Both the position numbers and the translations under genes were made by a program. A DNA stretch of 64,000 nt from Pelagicoccus sp. SDUM812002. Its GTDB lineage: Bacteria; Verrucomicrobiota; Verrucomicrobiia; Opitutales; Opitutaceae. Below the pieces are notes generated by a model. It searched no databases, had not been told where the DNA came from, and saw only the letters and a program-made list of their open reading frames with translations. The stretch covers positions 62,001-126,000 of the forward strand of contig NZ_JARXHX010000006.1 of the NCBI RefSeq assembly GCF_031127835.1, written 5' to 3'. Below, one piece after another: positions 36,907 to 45,745 of this stretch. Position 1 is the stretch's first letter. The number at the start of each line of letters is the position of its first letter.

Positions 36907-38067
36907 ATGAAACGTAAACTTAGAATGGGAATGGTCGGCGGTGGCCGCGGCGCTTTCATCGGCGCCGTACATCGCATGGCCGCCAACCTCGACGGAAAGA
37001 TTGAACTCGTCGCCGGAGCCTTTTCCTCTGACGCCAAGAAATCCAAATTATCCGGCCAAGACTTCCACCTAGACCCCAGCCGGGTCTACCCCTCCTACGA
37101 GGAAATGGCGAAGTCAGAAGCCGCCCTGCCTGCCGAAGAGCGTATCGACTTCGTAAGCATCGTCGTCCGCAACAACATGCACTTCGCGGTCGCCAAGTGT
37201 TTCCTCGAACACGGATTCAACGTCATCTGCGACAAGCCCATGACCTTCACCCTCAAGGAAGGCAAGCAGCTCAAGAAGATCGTCGAAAAATCCGGTAAGG
37301 TCTTCGCCCTCACCCATAACTACACCGGCTATCCGATGGTTAAGGAAGCCCGAGACATGGTCCAAAAAGGAAAACTCGGACGTATCCTTAAAGTCGTTAC
37401 AGAGTATCCTCAAGGTTATGCGGTTGGCGACATCACAGCTAAAGCCAGCGGAGCGATCGATTCTTGGCGAGCCGACCCAGCAGTCGCTGGTATTTCCAAC
37501 TGTATTGGAGATATCGGTACGCACGCCGAAAATCTCGGCCGCTATATCACCGGTCTCGAGATCGAAGAGCTCTGCGCTGAGCTCACTGCTTTCATCCCGG
37601 GCCGCGAACTCGACGACGACGGCAATGTCCTCCTCCGCTACAAAGGTGGAGCCAAGGGCATACTCTACGCTTCCCAGATATCCGGCGGTGACGAGAACAA
37701 CCTCAACATCCGCATCTACGGCGAGAAGGCTTCGCTCGAGTGGCACCAAGAGCATCCCAACGAACTCATCGTCAAGTACGCCGATAAGCCACGCCAAGTC
37801 TACCGTCGCGGAAACGACTACCTAAGCAAAGCTGCTCAAGAAAACACGCGCACGCCCTTCGGCCATCCCGAAGCCTTCATAGAAGCCTTCGCCAACGTCT
37901 ACCTCGCAGCCGCAAAAGCGATCTCTGCCGAGGTCGAAGGCAAAAAGATGCCAAAGGACTTGGACTTCCCGAACGTTGACGACGGCCTTGAAGGCATGGC
38001 CTTCATCGAGAGCGTCGTAAAGTCCTCCAAGGCTAAAGCTAAGTGGACTAAGTTCATTCAAGTCTAA
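36907..38067 (+). CDS. Gfo/Idh/MocA family oxidoreductase (second)
   Basis: This 386-residue paralogue has the Rossmann motif MGMVGGGRGAFIGAVHRMAA, the ICDKPMTFTLKEGKQL segment (catalytic Lys in DKP) and the substrate-domain motif 'NCIGDIGTHAENLGRYITGL' with D-x3-H. A ribosome-binding site GGAG lies about 13 bp before the ATG. The GGGRGAFIGAVHR start is typical of members found with isomerases in sugar-acid or 3-keto-sugar pathways. It closes the cluster before a strong terminator. Working with the first oxidoreductase it could form an oxidation-reduction pair around the isomerase step; this is an inference. Confidence 0.9.
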   Translation: MKRKLRMGMVGGGRGAFIGAVHRMAANLDGKIELVAGAFSSDAKKSKLSGQDFHLDPSRVYPSYEEMAKSEAALPAEERIDFVSIVVRNNMHFAVAKCFLEHGFNVICDKPMTFTLKEGKQLKKIVEKSGKVFALTHNYTGYPMVKEARDMVQKGKLGRILKVVTEYPQGYAVGDITAKASGAIDSWRADPAVAGISNCIGDIGTHAENLGRYITGLEIEELCAELTAFIPGRELDDDGNVLLRYKGGAKGILYASQISGGDENNLNIRIYGEKASLEWHQEHPNELIVKYADKPRQVYRRGNDYLSKAAQENTRTPFGHPEAFIEAFANVYLAAAKAISAEVEGKKMPKDLDFPNVDDGLEGMAFIESVVKSSKAKAKWTKFIQV

Positions 38068-38087
38068 AGAGACCATTACCTTCCCTC

Positions 38088-38117
38088 AAAGGACGCCTCT
38101 CGCAGGCGTCCTTTTTT
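38088..38117 (+). terminator. Strong intrinsic terminator after the oxidoreductase cluster
   Basis: AAAGGACGCCT at 38088-38098 pairs exactly with AGGCGTCCTTT at 38104-38114 around CTCGC, followed by a run of T to 38117. It begins 21 bp after the stop. Confidence 0.93.
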
Positions 38118-38155
38118 CGTGAGTCGAGGAGCTTTAGCCAGCGTCCGCAGTGGCT

Positions 38156-39055
38156 CTACTTTGCGTCAATCGAATACGCTACCTCGCGTATCAAATCCAC
38201 AAATACACGTGCACCGGGTGACAAGTACCGGCGCGAGTGCGTCAGCGCAAAAAGCAAACGCGTCATCCGTTCTGAGACCAGCGAGCGGTACACTATATCA
38301 AACGGCAGGTGCTCCTCCTTGGCCATCGCAGGCAAGATCGCGACACCCATACCGAGATTCACCATCTCTTTAACGGAGCGAACCTGCGAGCAAAGCCCCA
38401 CCACTTTCGGTTCGATGTTCATACGATCGAAGAAATCGAAAACCTTGTCTCCCAAAGTCGCCGACTCACCGAGCATAACTAAAGGCTCGTCTTTGAAATC
38501 GTCTATCGAAACCTTAGACTCCTGCGTCGCCAAACGATGATGCTTCGAAACAGCTAGCACCAGATCCTCCCGCAAAATCGGCTCTGCATCGATGGTCGGC
38601 GTGTCGCCCGTATACGAAGAAATCGCCACTTCGATCAAACCTCCCGAAACATCGTCGATCAATCGACGACGTAAACTCTCCTGCACATGAATCTCCAAAT
38701 TCGGATACCGCTCACGGCACATCCGGATCAGAGGGGGAATAAAGTATGGTGTCACGGACGGGGTGACACCCACTTTGACGATACCAGTTATGTCCTCCTC
38801 ATTCTCCTTGATCTGACGTTCGGCGTTCTCGACTTCCATCAAGATGTTGCGAGCCCGCTTCTCCAAGAACTCGCCCGCTCGCGTTAGCTCGGCCCGACGC
38901 CCCAATCGATTGAAGAGCTTTTGCCCAAGTTCCCCTTCGAGCTTGATGATCTGGGCGCTCAACGAGGGCTGAGAAACAAAGCATTTCTCCGCTGCGCGGG
39001 TGAAGTTTCCTTCGTCCGCTACCGCCAAAAAGTACCTGAGCTGATGTAATTCCAT
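38156..39055 (-). CDS. LysR-family transcriptional regulator
   Basis: This 299-residue regulator has the N-terminal winged HTH MELHQLRYFLAVADEGNFT / 'AEKCFVSQPSLSAQIIKLEG' and a periplasmic-binding-like effector domain from about residue 92 ('VKVGVTPSVTPYFIPPLIRM', LVLAVSKHHRLA). The sequence is nearest in style to the OxyR/CynR group, but the redox cysteines of OxyR are not evident (a Cys lies at about 220 only). It is convergent with the oxidoreductase cluster, so it is not a classic divergent LysR pair with those genes. The AT-rich DNA upstream of its start (39060-39110) would hold its own site. Confidence 0.9.
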   Translation of the reverse strand: MELHQLRYFLAVADEGNFTRAAEKCFVSQPSLSAQIIKLEGELGQKLFNRLGRRAELTRAGEFLEKRARNILMEVENAERQIKENEEDITGIVKVGVTPSVTPYFIPPLIRMCRERYPNLEIHVQESLRRRLIDDVSGGLIEVAISSYTGDTPTIDAEPILREDLVLAVSKHHRLATQESKVSIDDFKDEPLVMLGESATLGDKVFDFFDRMNIEPKVVGLCSQVRSVKEMVNLGMGVAILPAMAKEEHLPFDIVYRSLVSERMTRLLFALTHSRRYLSPGARVFVDLIREVAYSIDAK

Positions 39056-39148
39056 AGTCGCAAACTATGGATTGCATAATTTATTAGTATTTCAACTTAT
39101 AAATGAAATCCGATATAGTGTACACGCTGGCAACACCAGCTTCCAACA

Positions 39149-39361
39149 ATGAACACACACTACACCAGACACATAATCGTAGCTTCCCTGATCGCCTTCG
39201 CAGCCGGTCTGGGAATTCTGAACCTCTACAGCGGTTCGGAAATGCTAACAGCGAGTACTGCGGTCATCGTAGCACTCGGATTTCTAGGAGCGCTCGAGCT
39301 GCGCCGGGGGACTGGCTCCCGTTTGAAACCACGCCAGATGAAGAAACGCTCGCACGCTTAA
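39149..39361 (+). CDS. Small predicted membrane protein
   Basis: This 70-residue frame has two hydrophobic segments (about residues 9-27 and 33-49) and a basic C-terminal tail (RRGTGSRLKPRQMKKRSHA), a plausible small inner-membrane protein with the tail in the cytoplasm. It starts with ATG 93 bp upstream-divergent from the LysR gene and overlaps no other likely gene. No family is recognised, and the only support is amino-acid composition and position. Confidence 0.45.
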   Translation: MNTHYTRHIIVASLIAFAAGLGILNLYSGSEMLTASTAVIVALGFLGALELRRGTGSRLKPRQMKKRSHA

Positions 39362-39391
39362 GATAGCCTGTCTCGAATTAAATAAAAAATA

Positions 39392-39480
39392 GGGACCAAA
39401 ATCCCGAATACAACCAGAGCCCTCAGCCTAACCGCTGGGGGCTTTGCAATTCTGGGTCCAAGCAATCATCGCCGATTGCT
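39392..39480 (+). promoter_or_regulatory. Structured leader upstream of the SprA-like gene
   Basis: GGACC near 39394 can pair with GGTCC at 39455-39459, enclosing a hairpin AGCCCTCAGC (39418-39427) with GCTGGGGGCT (39434-39443; one G-T wobble). A second hairpin, AGCAATC-ATCGCC-GATTGCT, lies at 39461-39480. Together they form a possible three-helix RNA 75 bp before the start codon. It could equally be an end-of-transcript structure for the preceding small gene. Confidence 0.35.
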
Positions 39481-39491
39481 AAGCTTTCGGC

Positions 39492-39518
39492 TAAAATTCT
39501 CATCGGCAGGGACGATTA
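39492..39518 (+). promoter_or_regulatory. Sigma-28-like promoter candidate upstream of the SprA-like gene
   Basis: TAAA at 39492-39495, a 15-bp spacer and GACGATTA at 39511-39518 match the flagellar sigma factor layout (TAAA-N15-GCCGATAA) at 10 of 12 positions, 37 bp before the ATG. Confidence 0.35.
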
Positions 39519-39554
39519 CTCACTCAAGGCCACGTGCCTTGGGAAAATTCTGAG

Positions 39555-40256
39555 ATGATCGGAACCATCAGCAGCGTAAATTTCGCCTACTACGGCGTGC
39601 AAGGTAACCCTCGGGGTGACCGTGGCTCTGCCTCGCTCGGAAGCGATGAAACGGCGGTTGCCCCCCAGGACACCCTCGAAAGCGAAAAGGAGAAGAAGCA
39701 GAAAGAGGAGAAGTTCTCAACCCCCCAGAAACTCACAGCAGCTGAAAAGGAGCAGGTCGAAAAGCTCAAGCAACGCGACTCTGAAGTTCGGGCCCACGAA
39801 CAAGCTCACATGGCCGCAGCGGGAAGTTTGGCTCTCGGCGGCCCCAACTACGTTTTCCAAACCGGTCCCGATGGACGTCAGTATGCAATTGGCGGTGATG
39901 TAAAAATCGACACTTCTCCTGGTCGCACGCCAGAAGAGACCGCCCAGAAGGCCCAACAGATCCGAGCTGCCGCTCTGGCTCCAGCCGATCCCTCCGGACA
40001 AGACTTAAAAGTAGCCGCGGCTGCCTCTAGTATGGAAACGGAAGCTTCCAGCAAACTGGCAGGCAAGAACGAGAAGGATAGCCAGAAAACAGGCGTTCAG
40101 CCCGACGCTGAAGCAAAGGGAGAAATAACGTCCTCCCGCCAAGTTTTCGCCGCATCGCCCAGCGATAGCAACGAAGGCAAGAACGATGACGAAAACGCCG
40201 ACCCTCGCCCAAATCCGTACCTAGCGCTAGCCGGACTGCTCTACGGCAAACAATAG
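39555..40256 (+). CDS. SprA-related putative metalloprotease (CJM1_0395 family)
   Basis: This 233-residue protein has the core of the SprA-related family: KQRDSEVRAHEQAHMAAAG, 'GGPNYVFQTGPDGRQYAIGG', DVKIDTSPG and 'RAAALAPADPSGQDLKVAAA'. HEQAH is the family's zinc-site-like motif; it is HExxH in form. Flanks are charged and probably disordered, and there is no signal peptide. A GTG lies 21 bp upstream in frame, but the ATG at 39555 is preferred. The enzymatic role is predicted, not proved, for the whole family. Confidence 0.85.
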   Translation: MIGTISSVNFAYYGVQGNPRGDRGSASLGSDETAVAPQDTLESEKEKKQKEEKFSTPQKLTAAEKEQVEKLKQRDSEVRAHEQAHMAAAGSLALGGPNYVFQTGPDGRQYAIGGDVKIDTSPGRTPEETAQKAQQIRAAALAPADPSGQDLKVAAAASSMETEASSKLAGKNEKDSQKTGVQPDAEAKGEITSSRQVFAASPSDSNEGKNDDENADPRPNPYLALAGLLYGKQ

Positions 40257-40372
40257 GAGTAGTCTAATTTCCTCTGACTCGGCAGCGCGGCTTCTCCACC
40301 AACGCCAAGCCACAATACGAAATCAAAATGGTCGATAAACGAGCCGTTCTACCTTCGACAAGAGCACTGCTC

Positions 40373-41593
40373 CTAGATCAGGTCCTTTTTCTTCAGTCCC
40401 GAGCGGAAAGCGCCCCGATACATCCAGTGGTTGATCAAAGCCATGGCCGGCACCGCGAAGATACCAAAGCCCACAATCTGCAACGCCGCGAGAATGAGCA
40501 GTACGAGTCGAACAAGCCACTTGGTCAAAAAGCCTTTGCTCCAGGGCAAGTAGCGGCGGTACGGGGCGACTAGCTGGAGCCGGTAATAAATAACACCAGC
40601 GATCAGTCCTAGAATCGGCACGAAACCGAGAGCGGCCGATACGATCAACACCTTAGGCAATCGATCATCCACCGTCTTGAAATACTGCTCGTTGACCTCC
40701 CGATCCCCAAAGATCGCGACGCCATCTTCCTTACAAATGATGTCGGCCCCACGTCCTTTGACCTTCTCTCCCGACTTCGGGGAACGCTTGATCTCGATCA
40801 GACGCACCTTCTGAGCCGTGAGGTCGCTTTGCTTTTCTTCCAACATTCCGCCCAAAAAGCCAAGGGCCACTGGATTTTCGTTGGGCGTATCGCAATTCAG
40901 GCAAGCCGTCGCAAAACAGTTAATTCGCGTCTGGCATTTAGGACATTCGACACGTGACGCCTCCATTTTACCCTCGTGACGTTTGCGGATCACGAAGAGT
41001 ATACCAAATACAACGCCATTGAGTAGCAGCACCGCGGCCGGGATCGCCAGCAAAACCCAAACCCCGAAGGTCGCCCATACATCCTCACACCAACTGATAA
41101 ACTTTCGCATCCCCAGCGAGTCGTCTTCGTCCGCTTCGCTCAGAATTCCTACCACGCCATTCCTCGTCAGGGTCAGGAAAAAGGTCAGGCCCCCCGAAAT
41201 AGCAGCCGGGATGGAATCGAGGAAGCCCGCCTGCGAAACCAGGTCTCCCACGACCGCCGCATCCGCTGCGCTCAGCAGGCCATAGCTCGTCGCAGCGGAA
41301 AGCCCCGTCTTCGCGTACACCAAACCCTCGTCTAAAAGCTCGCGAATTTCCGGAGATCGTTCTGCTAACATCTCTGCTAAAGCTAGTGCTCCGAGTCCCC
41401 AAACCACCACCGGGTGAGTGAACCAGGTCGGCGCATCCGCCATCTTCTGAACAAACTCGATGTTCCCTAGCCAAGGCACTAGATGCCCGTATTTCATGGC
41501 GAAGGCTGCGGCGAAAGCGGGGAGAAAGGCGCGGGAGGCGAAGAATCCAGAAAGTCCGGTAGCGTAGAGGAGACTATTGATAAATTCCATCAT
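40373..41593 (-). CDS. DUF4126 membrane protein with zinc-ribbon and C-terminal membrane region
   Basis: This 406-residue protein has an N-terminal DUF4126-type membrane domain (about 1-200: 'GLSGFFASRAFLPAFAAAFA', then several hydrophobic helices), a cytoplasmic zinc ribbon with CPKC and CLNC separated by about 13 residues (about 217-237), a soluble segment of about 70 residues, and two or three more membrane helices after residue 310. DUF4126 alone is about 200 residues, so this is an extended form. Function unknown; the zinc ribbon suggests a regulatory or assembly surface. It is convergent with the SprA-like gene. Confidence 0.75.
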   Translation of the reverse strand: MMEFINSLLYATGLSGFFASRAFLPAFAAAFAMKYGHLVPWLGNIEFVQKMADAPTWFTHPVVVWGLGALALAEMLAERSPEIRELLDEGLVYAKTGLSAATSYGLLSAADAAVVGDLVSQAGFLDSIPAAISGGLTFFLTLTRNGVVGILSEADEDDSLGMRKFISWCEDVWATFGVWVLLAIPAAVLLLNGVVFGILFVIRKRHEGKMEASRVECPKCQTRINCFATACLNCDTPNENPVALGFLGGMLEEKQSDLTAQKVRLIEIKRSPKSGEKVKGRGADIICKEDGVAIFGDREVNEQYFKTVDDRLPKVLIVSAALGFVPILGLIAGVIYYRLQLVAPYRRYLPWSKGFLTKWLVRLVLLILAALQIVGFGIFAVPAMALINHWMYRGAFRSGLKKKDLI

Positions 41594-41641
41594 CGCAAAA
41601 GCTGCCTACTCGGACTGCGTTTGCCAATGCGAATCTGCTTG

Positions 41642-41908
41642 CTAAGCCTTGGTAGACAAGAGGGTACCAACCGCAACTTCGCCGGCTATTGCACCCTGCT
41701 GATTGTAACCGCGGCGATGATCCACCATCCGCCCCAATTTAGCCCTAGCCACCTTCAAGAGAGTATCTTGCGAGATGTTAACCGATTGGCGGCTTCGTGA
41801 GTTGTTTTCTCTAGACTCGAAAGCGCTCTGCCCACGCGATTCCTGGCCGAAACTATCGTTCTGGGCATAGGCAATGCGGTTCACAGGGATGGCGCTATCA
41901 AAAGACAT
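41642..41908 (-). CDS. Small hypothetical protein
   Basis: The frame from the ATG at 41908 encodes 88 residues (beginning MSFDSAIPVNRIAYAQ). It is polar, with Ser/Arg/Asn-rich residues 20-45 and a more ordered C-terminus (LLKVARAKLGRMVDHRRGYN, GAIAGEVAVGTLL). The frame extends a further 18 codons upstream to another ATG at 41962. The region has no competing gene on the other strand and codon choice looks normal, so it is probably a real small gene, but no family is recognised. Confidence 0.45.
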   Translation of the reverse strand: MSFDSAIPVNRIAYAQNDSFGQESRGQSAFESRENNSRSRQSVNISQDTLLKVARAKLGRMVDHRRGYNQQGAIAGEVAVGTLLSTKA

Positions 41909-42019
41909 CTCCCTACTGTTGTAGCGCATCCGCTCAGCAAAACAATAGAGTATAGCGCTCAATTTACTAAGTTTTCTTAGGTTATGTCCACTAAGAGCAG
42001 CCTAACTACGATGAAAACC

Positions 42020-42601
42020 CTATGTTTTCGCGCAAATTCCGCGCAGGTGCTTGGCCATTGCATTGGCGATAAAATCGCTCCCGCACTCGTCGAAATGAAC
42101 GCCGTCCGGGCGGCAGGAATCCGCTCGCGAGGCCGCTTTCACGATTCCATAGAGATCGACCACTGGCACGCCGAGCATGCGAGCGACGGCCTTGCCCTCT
42201 TCATTGTACAGAGAAATTGTCTCATTGTCGTAGCCGAACTCTTCTTCTCTCTTCACGCGACGTACGTCTACAGGAGGCATGGTCACCCAAACGGGGGTCG
42301 AAGTGCTCTGCTCGAGCACGATCTTCAGGGTGCATCTCACGTTTCGGGCGAAGGCGGTTAAGGGCACTAAACGTTCGTTTTCGCCGAAACAGATTTTACG
42401 CGTATCCAATGCACCGGACGCGAAGACCGCGACCTGCGGCTGACGAGGCAACACCCACTCCCTCGCCCCTACCAAGTGGTCCACTGAAGTCCCAGCGAAC
42501 TTGGGTGCAAGCCAAAGCTCAGCTTCCTCTTTTAGCAGAGCGGCAAGCACCGGACAATAGTCGGCGCAAACCTCATCACCCATCATCACAATTCGTTTCA
42601 T
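42020..42601 (-). CDS. SGNH/GDSL-type hydrolase-like protein
   Basis: This 193-residue protein begins with a GDSL-like block I (MKRIVMMGDEVCADYCP), in which the nucleophile position after GD is Glu rather than Ser. A later block resembles SGNH block V ('SCRPDGVHFDECGSDFIANA') with Asp and His three residues apart. There is no signal peptide, so it would act in the cytoplasm. The fold assignment is likely; the missing nucleophile makes esterase activity doubtful, and a binding role is possible. Confidence 0.7.
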   Translation of the reverse strand: MKRIVMMGDEVCADYCPVLAALLKEEAELWLAPKFAGTSVDHLVGAREWVLPRQPQVAVFASGALDTRKICFGENERLVPLTAFARNVRCTLKIVLEQSTSTPVWVTMPPVDVRRVKREEEFGYDNETISLYNEEGKAVARMLGVPVVDLYGIVKAASRADSCRPDGVHFDECGSDFIANAMAKHLRGICAKT

Positions 42602-42658
42602 CGTCTATCGATTAGAATAGGAAAAATGCTAGCGCGGCAGGTTCAATGTGGCAACTCA

Positions 42659-45520
42659 TCAGCTTGGCTGGAGCCCGTCGACCTCTCCTTCAACGACGAG
42701 GCGGAGCGAATCCAACCGCAGCCGAGCTTCGTCGATCGCTTCCCTCACGCCAGCGAGCTCCGCTTTAGCGATCGCGATTTCTTCTTCGCTCACGTTATCG
42801 TTAATTTTCTGCAGGTCTTGTAGCCGTTCGATTTCGAACTCGAGCACCTTCTTGGCCTTCGCCTTGGCGGAAGCTTTCAGGCTTTTGGCTCGCTTGTTCG
42901 CGATCTCTTCCGCCCCTCCGATCATGGCTTCGAGAAACTGTCGGTTGAATCCTGGACGCTCGAGAAAACGGTTGATATCACCCGGTTCCAAATTCTCTTC
43001 CGCCCAGTCCAACGGACGTTCATCCGAGAGATCGCTTCCGCGAATATCGACAACTACGCGTACGGGCGTCGGCGACAAAAACCGGTCCACATGCAAATGG
43101 GACAAGGCAACGGTCTCGACTACAAAAACCACCTCGACACTCAGCCCCGGTTCATCGCTTTCATGTAAGGAAAAAGCAGATACACCCTTTTCAGAATTCA
43201 CCAGCAAGTCGATCGAGTCGCTAACCAATGAATGGTCAGGCGTGACGAACATCATGTCCTCGCGCGTGATCGCTCGCTGACGTTCAAAGGTAGCCAAAGC
43301 TCCCTCTGGAGGGAGCGAAGGAAATGACTCCACGTACGCATGCGACGGATCGAAGATCACATCTCCATCCTCTTGCTCGTCTACCCTAACACCATAAAAG
43401 TCCAATAGATCGTAGAGGAACGCCTTCAACCTCGTGTCGTGTTCCGCAGCCCGAACCTTTCGGACCACATCGTCCGCCACGTTTGCATCGAAGGAGTTTA
43501 ACTCCAACAAACGGTCACGTCCCTTAGCAAGCCGAGCCGAAATCTCCTCGCGGAAAGATTGTGTCTCTTCTATGAAGGCCTCCAGTTTGTCGCGATTCGC
43601 TTTCTTGCTAGATCCGTATTCAATAGCCAATGACACGAGCGACTGTCCAAACTTTGCCAAATATTCTGAGCCGCCGTGCACGCAGGTCTCGAAACCGTCG
43701 ATCCCTTGATGACACCATTCCGCGATACACTCTTGGGGCGAGCCAACCACGTAGGGAACGTGGATTTGAATTGTGCTTGTTTGTCCAATACGGTCTAGGC
43801 GACCGATGCGTTGCTCCAAGAGGCCAGGATTGATGGGTAGGTCAAAAAGTACCAAATGATGGGCGAACTGGAAGTTGCGCCCTTCGCTTCCTATTTCCGA
43901 GCAAATCAGCAATTGAGCCCCATCCTCTTCCGCGAACCAAGCGGCATTGCGGTCGCGTTGAACCAGCTGCAGTTCTTCGTGAAAGAGGCCTACGTTGATG
44001 TTGAGCAACTCTTTCAAGGCTTCGTCGAGCGCGATAGCCTTCTGTCGCGACTTACAAATCAGCAACGTCTTGGCACCTTTGCGGGCCTTCAAAAAGGAAA
44101 CGAGCCAAGCCAACCGCGGGTCGCCTTTGAAGTTGTAGCGAATATCCGACTCGCCATTCGTTGATTCCGCCTCGAGCTCACGCACAAGTTTGGCAAGCAG
44201 TACCTTGTCTCCCCCACTTTTTAGTGGAGCGGGACAGTACATACGCTTGGGAAAGCCTTTCATGTTCGAGCGCGTGTTCCGAAACACCACGCGTCCGGTG
44301 CCGTGCTCATCGAGCAGAGCTTTCAATAAAGATTCCCGTGCTCCTTTCTTACCTGTCGCCAAATCTTGGAGACGTTTTTTCAGGCCCCTTAGATCTCGGT
44401 GAAAAATCTCATGCAAAGCAAGTTCGTCCGCTTTCTCCAAGGCTTCTTGGTCAATGATTTTTCCAGCTATTTCAGCCACCCGTCCAAAGTCAGCGACTTC
44501 TTCTTGGAACGTATCCAAATCCGAATACCGGTCAGGGTCCAACAAGCGCAAGCGAGCAAAATGACCCGCTAAGCCGAGTTGAGTAGGAGTTGCTGTGAGT
44601 AGCAACAGTCCGGGACTTTTTTTGCCCAGAGCATCCACGAGCTCATACTCGGAACTCGATTCCTCTGGAGACCACTCGAGGTGGTGGGCCTCGTCCACGA
44701 TTACGATATCCCAACCCGCGTCAATCGCTTGTGCGCTGCGCACTTCGCTATGAGCTAGGTAGTCGACGCTGCAGAGTACAAGCTGCTCGTCTAGGAATGG
44801 ATTCTCGCCACCATTGCTTGCTTCCAACGCGCGACAGCGAGCCTCGTCGAATATGCCAAACCATAGCCCGAAACGGCGTAGTAATTCCACGAACCACTGG
44901 TGGACGAGAGCCTCAGGCACCAAGATAAGCGCCCGCTCGGCACGGCCGACCGCCCGAAGGCGCTGCAGGATTAAACACGCTTCGATCGTTTTGCCCAGTC
45001 CCACCTCGTCGGAGAGCAGCACCCGCGGGAGCTGACGAGACGAGACTTCCTTCAATATATAGTACTGATGCGGGATCAGATCCAAACGCCCGCCAAAGAA
45101 TCCTCGCAACTCGGAGCTGCGTAGCTGGTTTTGCAGTTGCAGAGCTCGTTGGCGAAGATCGAAGACGTCGTTGTCGTCGACCTGTCCGGCCATCAAACGA
45201 TCTTGGGGATGGTTAAAGCTGCCGGCAGCGACAAGTTCGTTTTCGCAGATGGCCTGCCCGTCGCCTCTGTAAGTCACGAGGCCTTCCGCGTCCTCGATTT
45301 CCTCAACCGTGAATGCAATGCCCGACTTCGAATTGACGCGCTCTCCCTCACGAAAAAGGACCCGCTTCAGAACCGAAGCTCCGGCCGCATAAATCCGGCT
45401 TTCACCCGATGCAGGAAACCCCAGAGAAACGCGAAATCCATCAACTTCCTCCACAATTCCCAATCCGAGCTCCGGCTCTGGTTCGCTTACAAATCGCTGA
45501 CCTACTACGTACTTGTTCAT
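42659..45520 (-). CDS. rapA: RNA polymerase-associated SWI2/SNF2 ATPase RapA
   Basis: This 953-residue protein is close in length to E. coli RapA (968). N-terminal Tudor-like region to about 110, then the SWI2/SNF2 ATPase: SDEVGLGKTIEA (Walker A), VIVDEAHHLEW (DEAH), TATPTQLG (motif III), and the second lobe ending in 'ICSEIGSEGRNFQFAHHLVL' and LEQRIGRLDRIGQ. A coiled-coil tail closes it. RapA recycles stalled RNA polymerase after transcription. An in-frame ATG lies at 45712, but the conserved start MNKYVVGQRFVSEPEPELG is at 45520. Family assignment is firm. Confidence 0.92.
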   Translation of the reverse strand: MNKYVVGQRFVSEPEPELGLGIVEEVDGFRVSLGFPASGESRIYAAGASVLKRVLFREGERVNSKSGIAFTVEEIEDAEGLVTYRGDGQAICENELVAAGSFNHPQDRLMAGQVDDNDVFDLRQRALQLQNQLRSSELRGFFGGRLDLIPHQYYILKEVSSRQLPRVLLSDEVGLGKTIEACLILQRLRAVGRAERALILVPEALVHQWFVELLRRFGLWFGIFDEARCRALEASNGGENPFLDEQLVLCSVDYLAHSEVRSAQAIDAGWDIVIVDEAHHLEWSPEESSSEYELVDALGKKSPGLLLLTATPTQLGLAGHFARLRLLDPDRYSDLDTFQEEVADFGRVAEIAGKIIDQEALEKADELALHEIFHRDLRGLKKRLQDLATGKKGARESLLKALLDEHGTGRVVFRNTRSNMKGFPKRMYCPAPLKSGGDKVLLAKLVRELEAESTNGESDIRYNFKGDPRLAWLVSFLKARKGAKTLLICKSRQKAIALDEALKELLNINVGLFHEELQLVQRDRNAAWFAEEDGAQLLICSEIGSEGRNFQFAHHLVLFDLPINPGLLEQRIGRLDRIGQTSTIQIHVPYVVGSPQECIAEWCHQGIDGFETCVHGGSEYLAKFGQSLVSLAIEYGSSKKANRDKLEAFIEETQSFREEISARLAKGRDRLLELNSFDANVADDVVRKVRAAEHDTRLKAFLYDLLDFYGVRVDEQEDGDVIFDPSHAYVESFPSLPPEGALATFERQRAITREDMMFVTPDHSLVSDSIDLLVNSEKGVSAFSLHESDEPGLSVEVVFVVETVALSHLHVDRFLSPTPVRVVVDIRGSDLSDERPLDWAEENLEPGDINRFLERPGFNRQFLEAMIGGAEEIANKRAKSLKASAKAKAKKVLEFEIERLQDLQKINDNVSEEEIAIAKAELAGVREAIDEARLRLDSLRLVVEGEVDGLQPS

Positions 45521-45654
45521 TCGGCGGGGTAGCTTGCGTGAAACATCCGAAAAATCTATGCGAAATCCCACAAGTTGCGAATTCTTCTCTGAGGCCTGAT
45601 GAGAATTACGCACAGATATCAGGGGCATGACCCTAGATTTTTCAGGTTTACGAC

Positions 45655-45681
45655 TTAAAAACCGCGCATTTGAGCCGATTG
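45655..45681 (+). promoter_or_regulatory. Sigma-28-like promoter candidate of cheV
   Basis: TTAAAA at 45655-45660 and GCCGATTG at 45674-45681 are spaced like the -35 and -10 of flagellar sigma factor promoters (TAAA-N15-GCCGATAA); the six bases GCCGAT match. The -10 box ends 64 bp before the cheV ATG. Confidence 0.4.
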
Positions 45682-45745
45682 AGCCTACGGCGGTCTCTCG
45701 CTTTTTACCCATCCTCTCCCCAAGTCCCCTTTCAACGCTCTTTCA

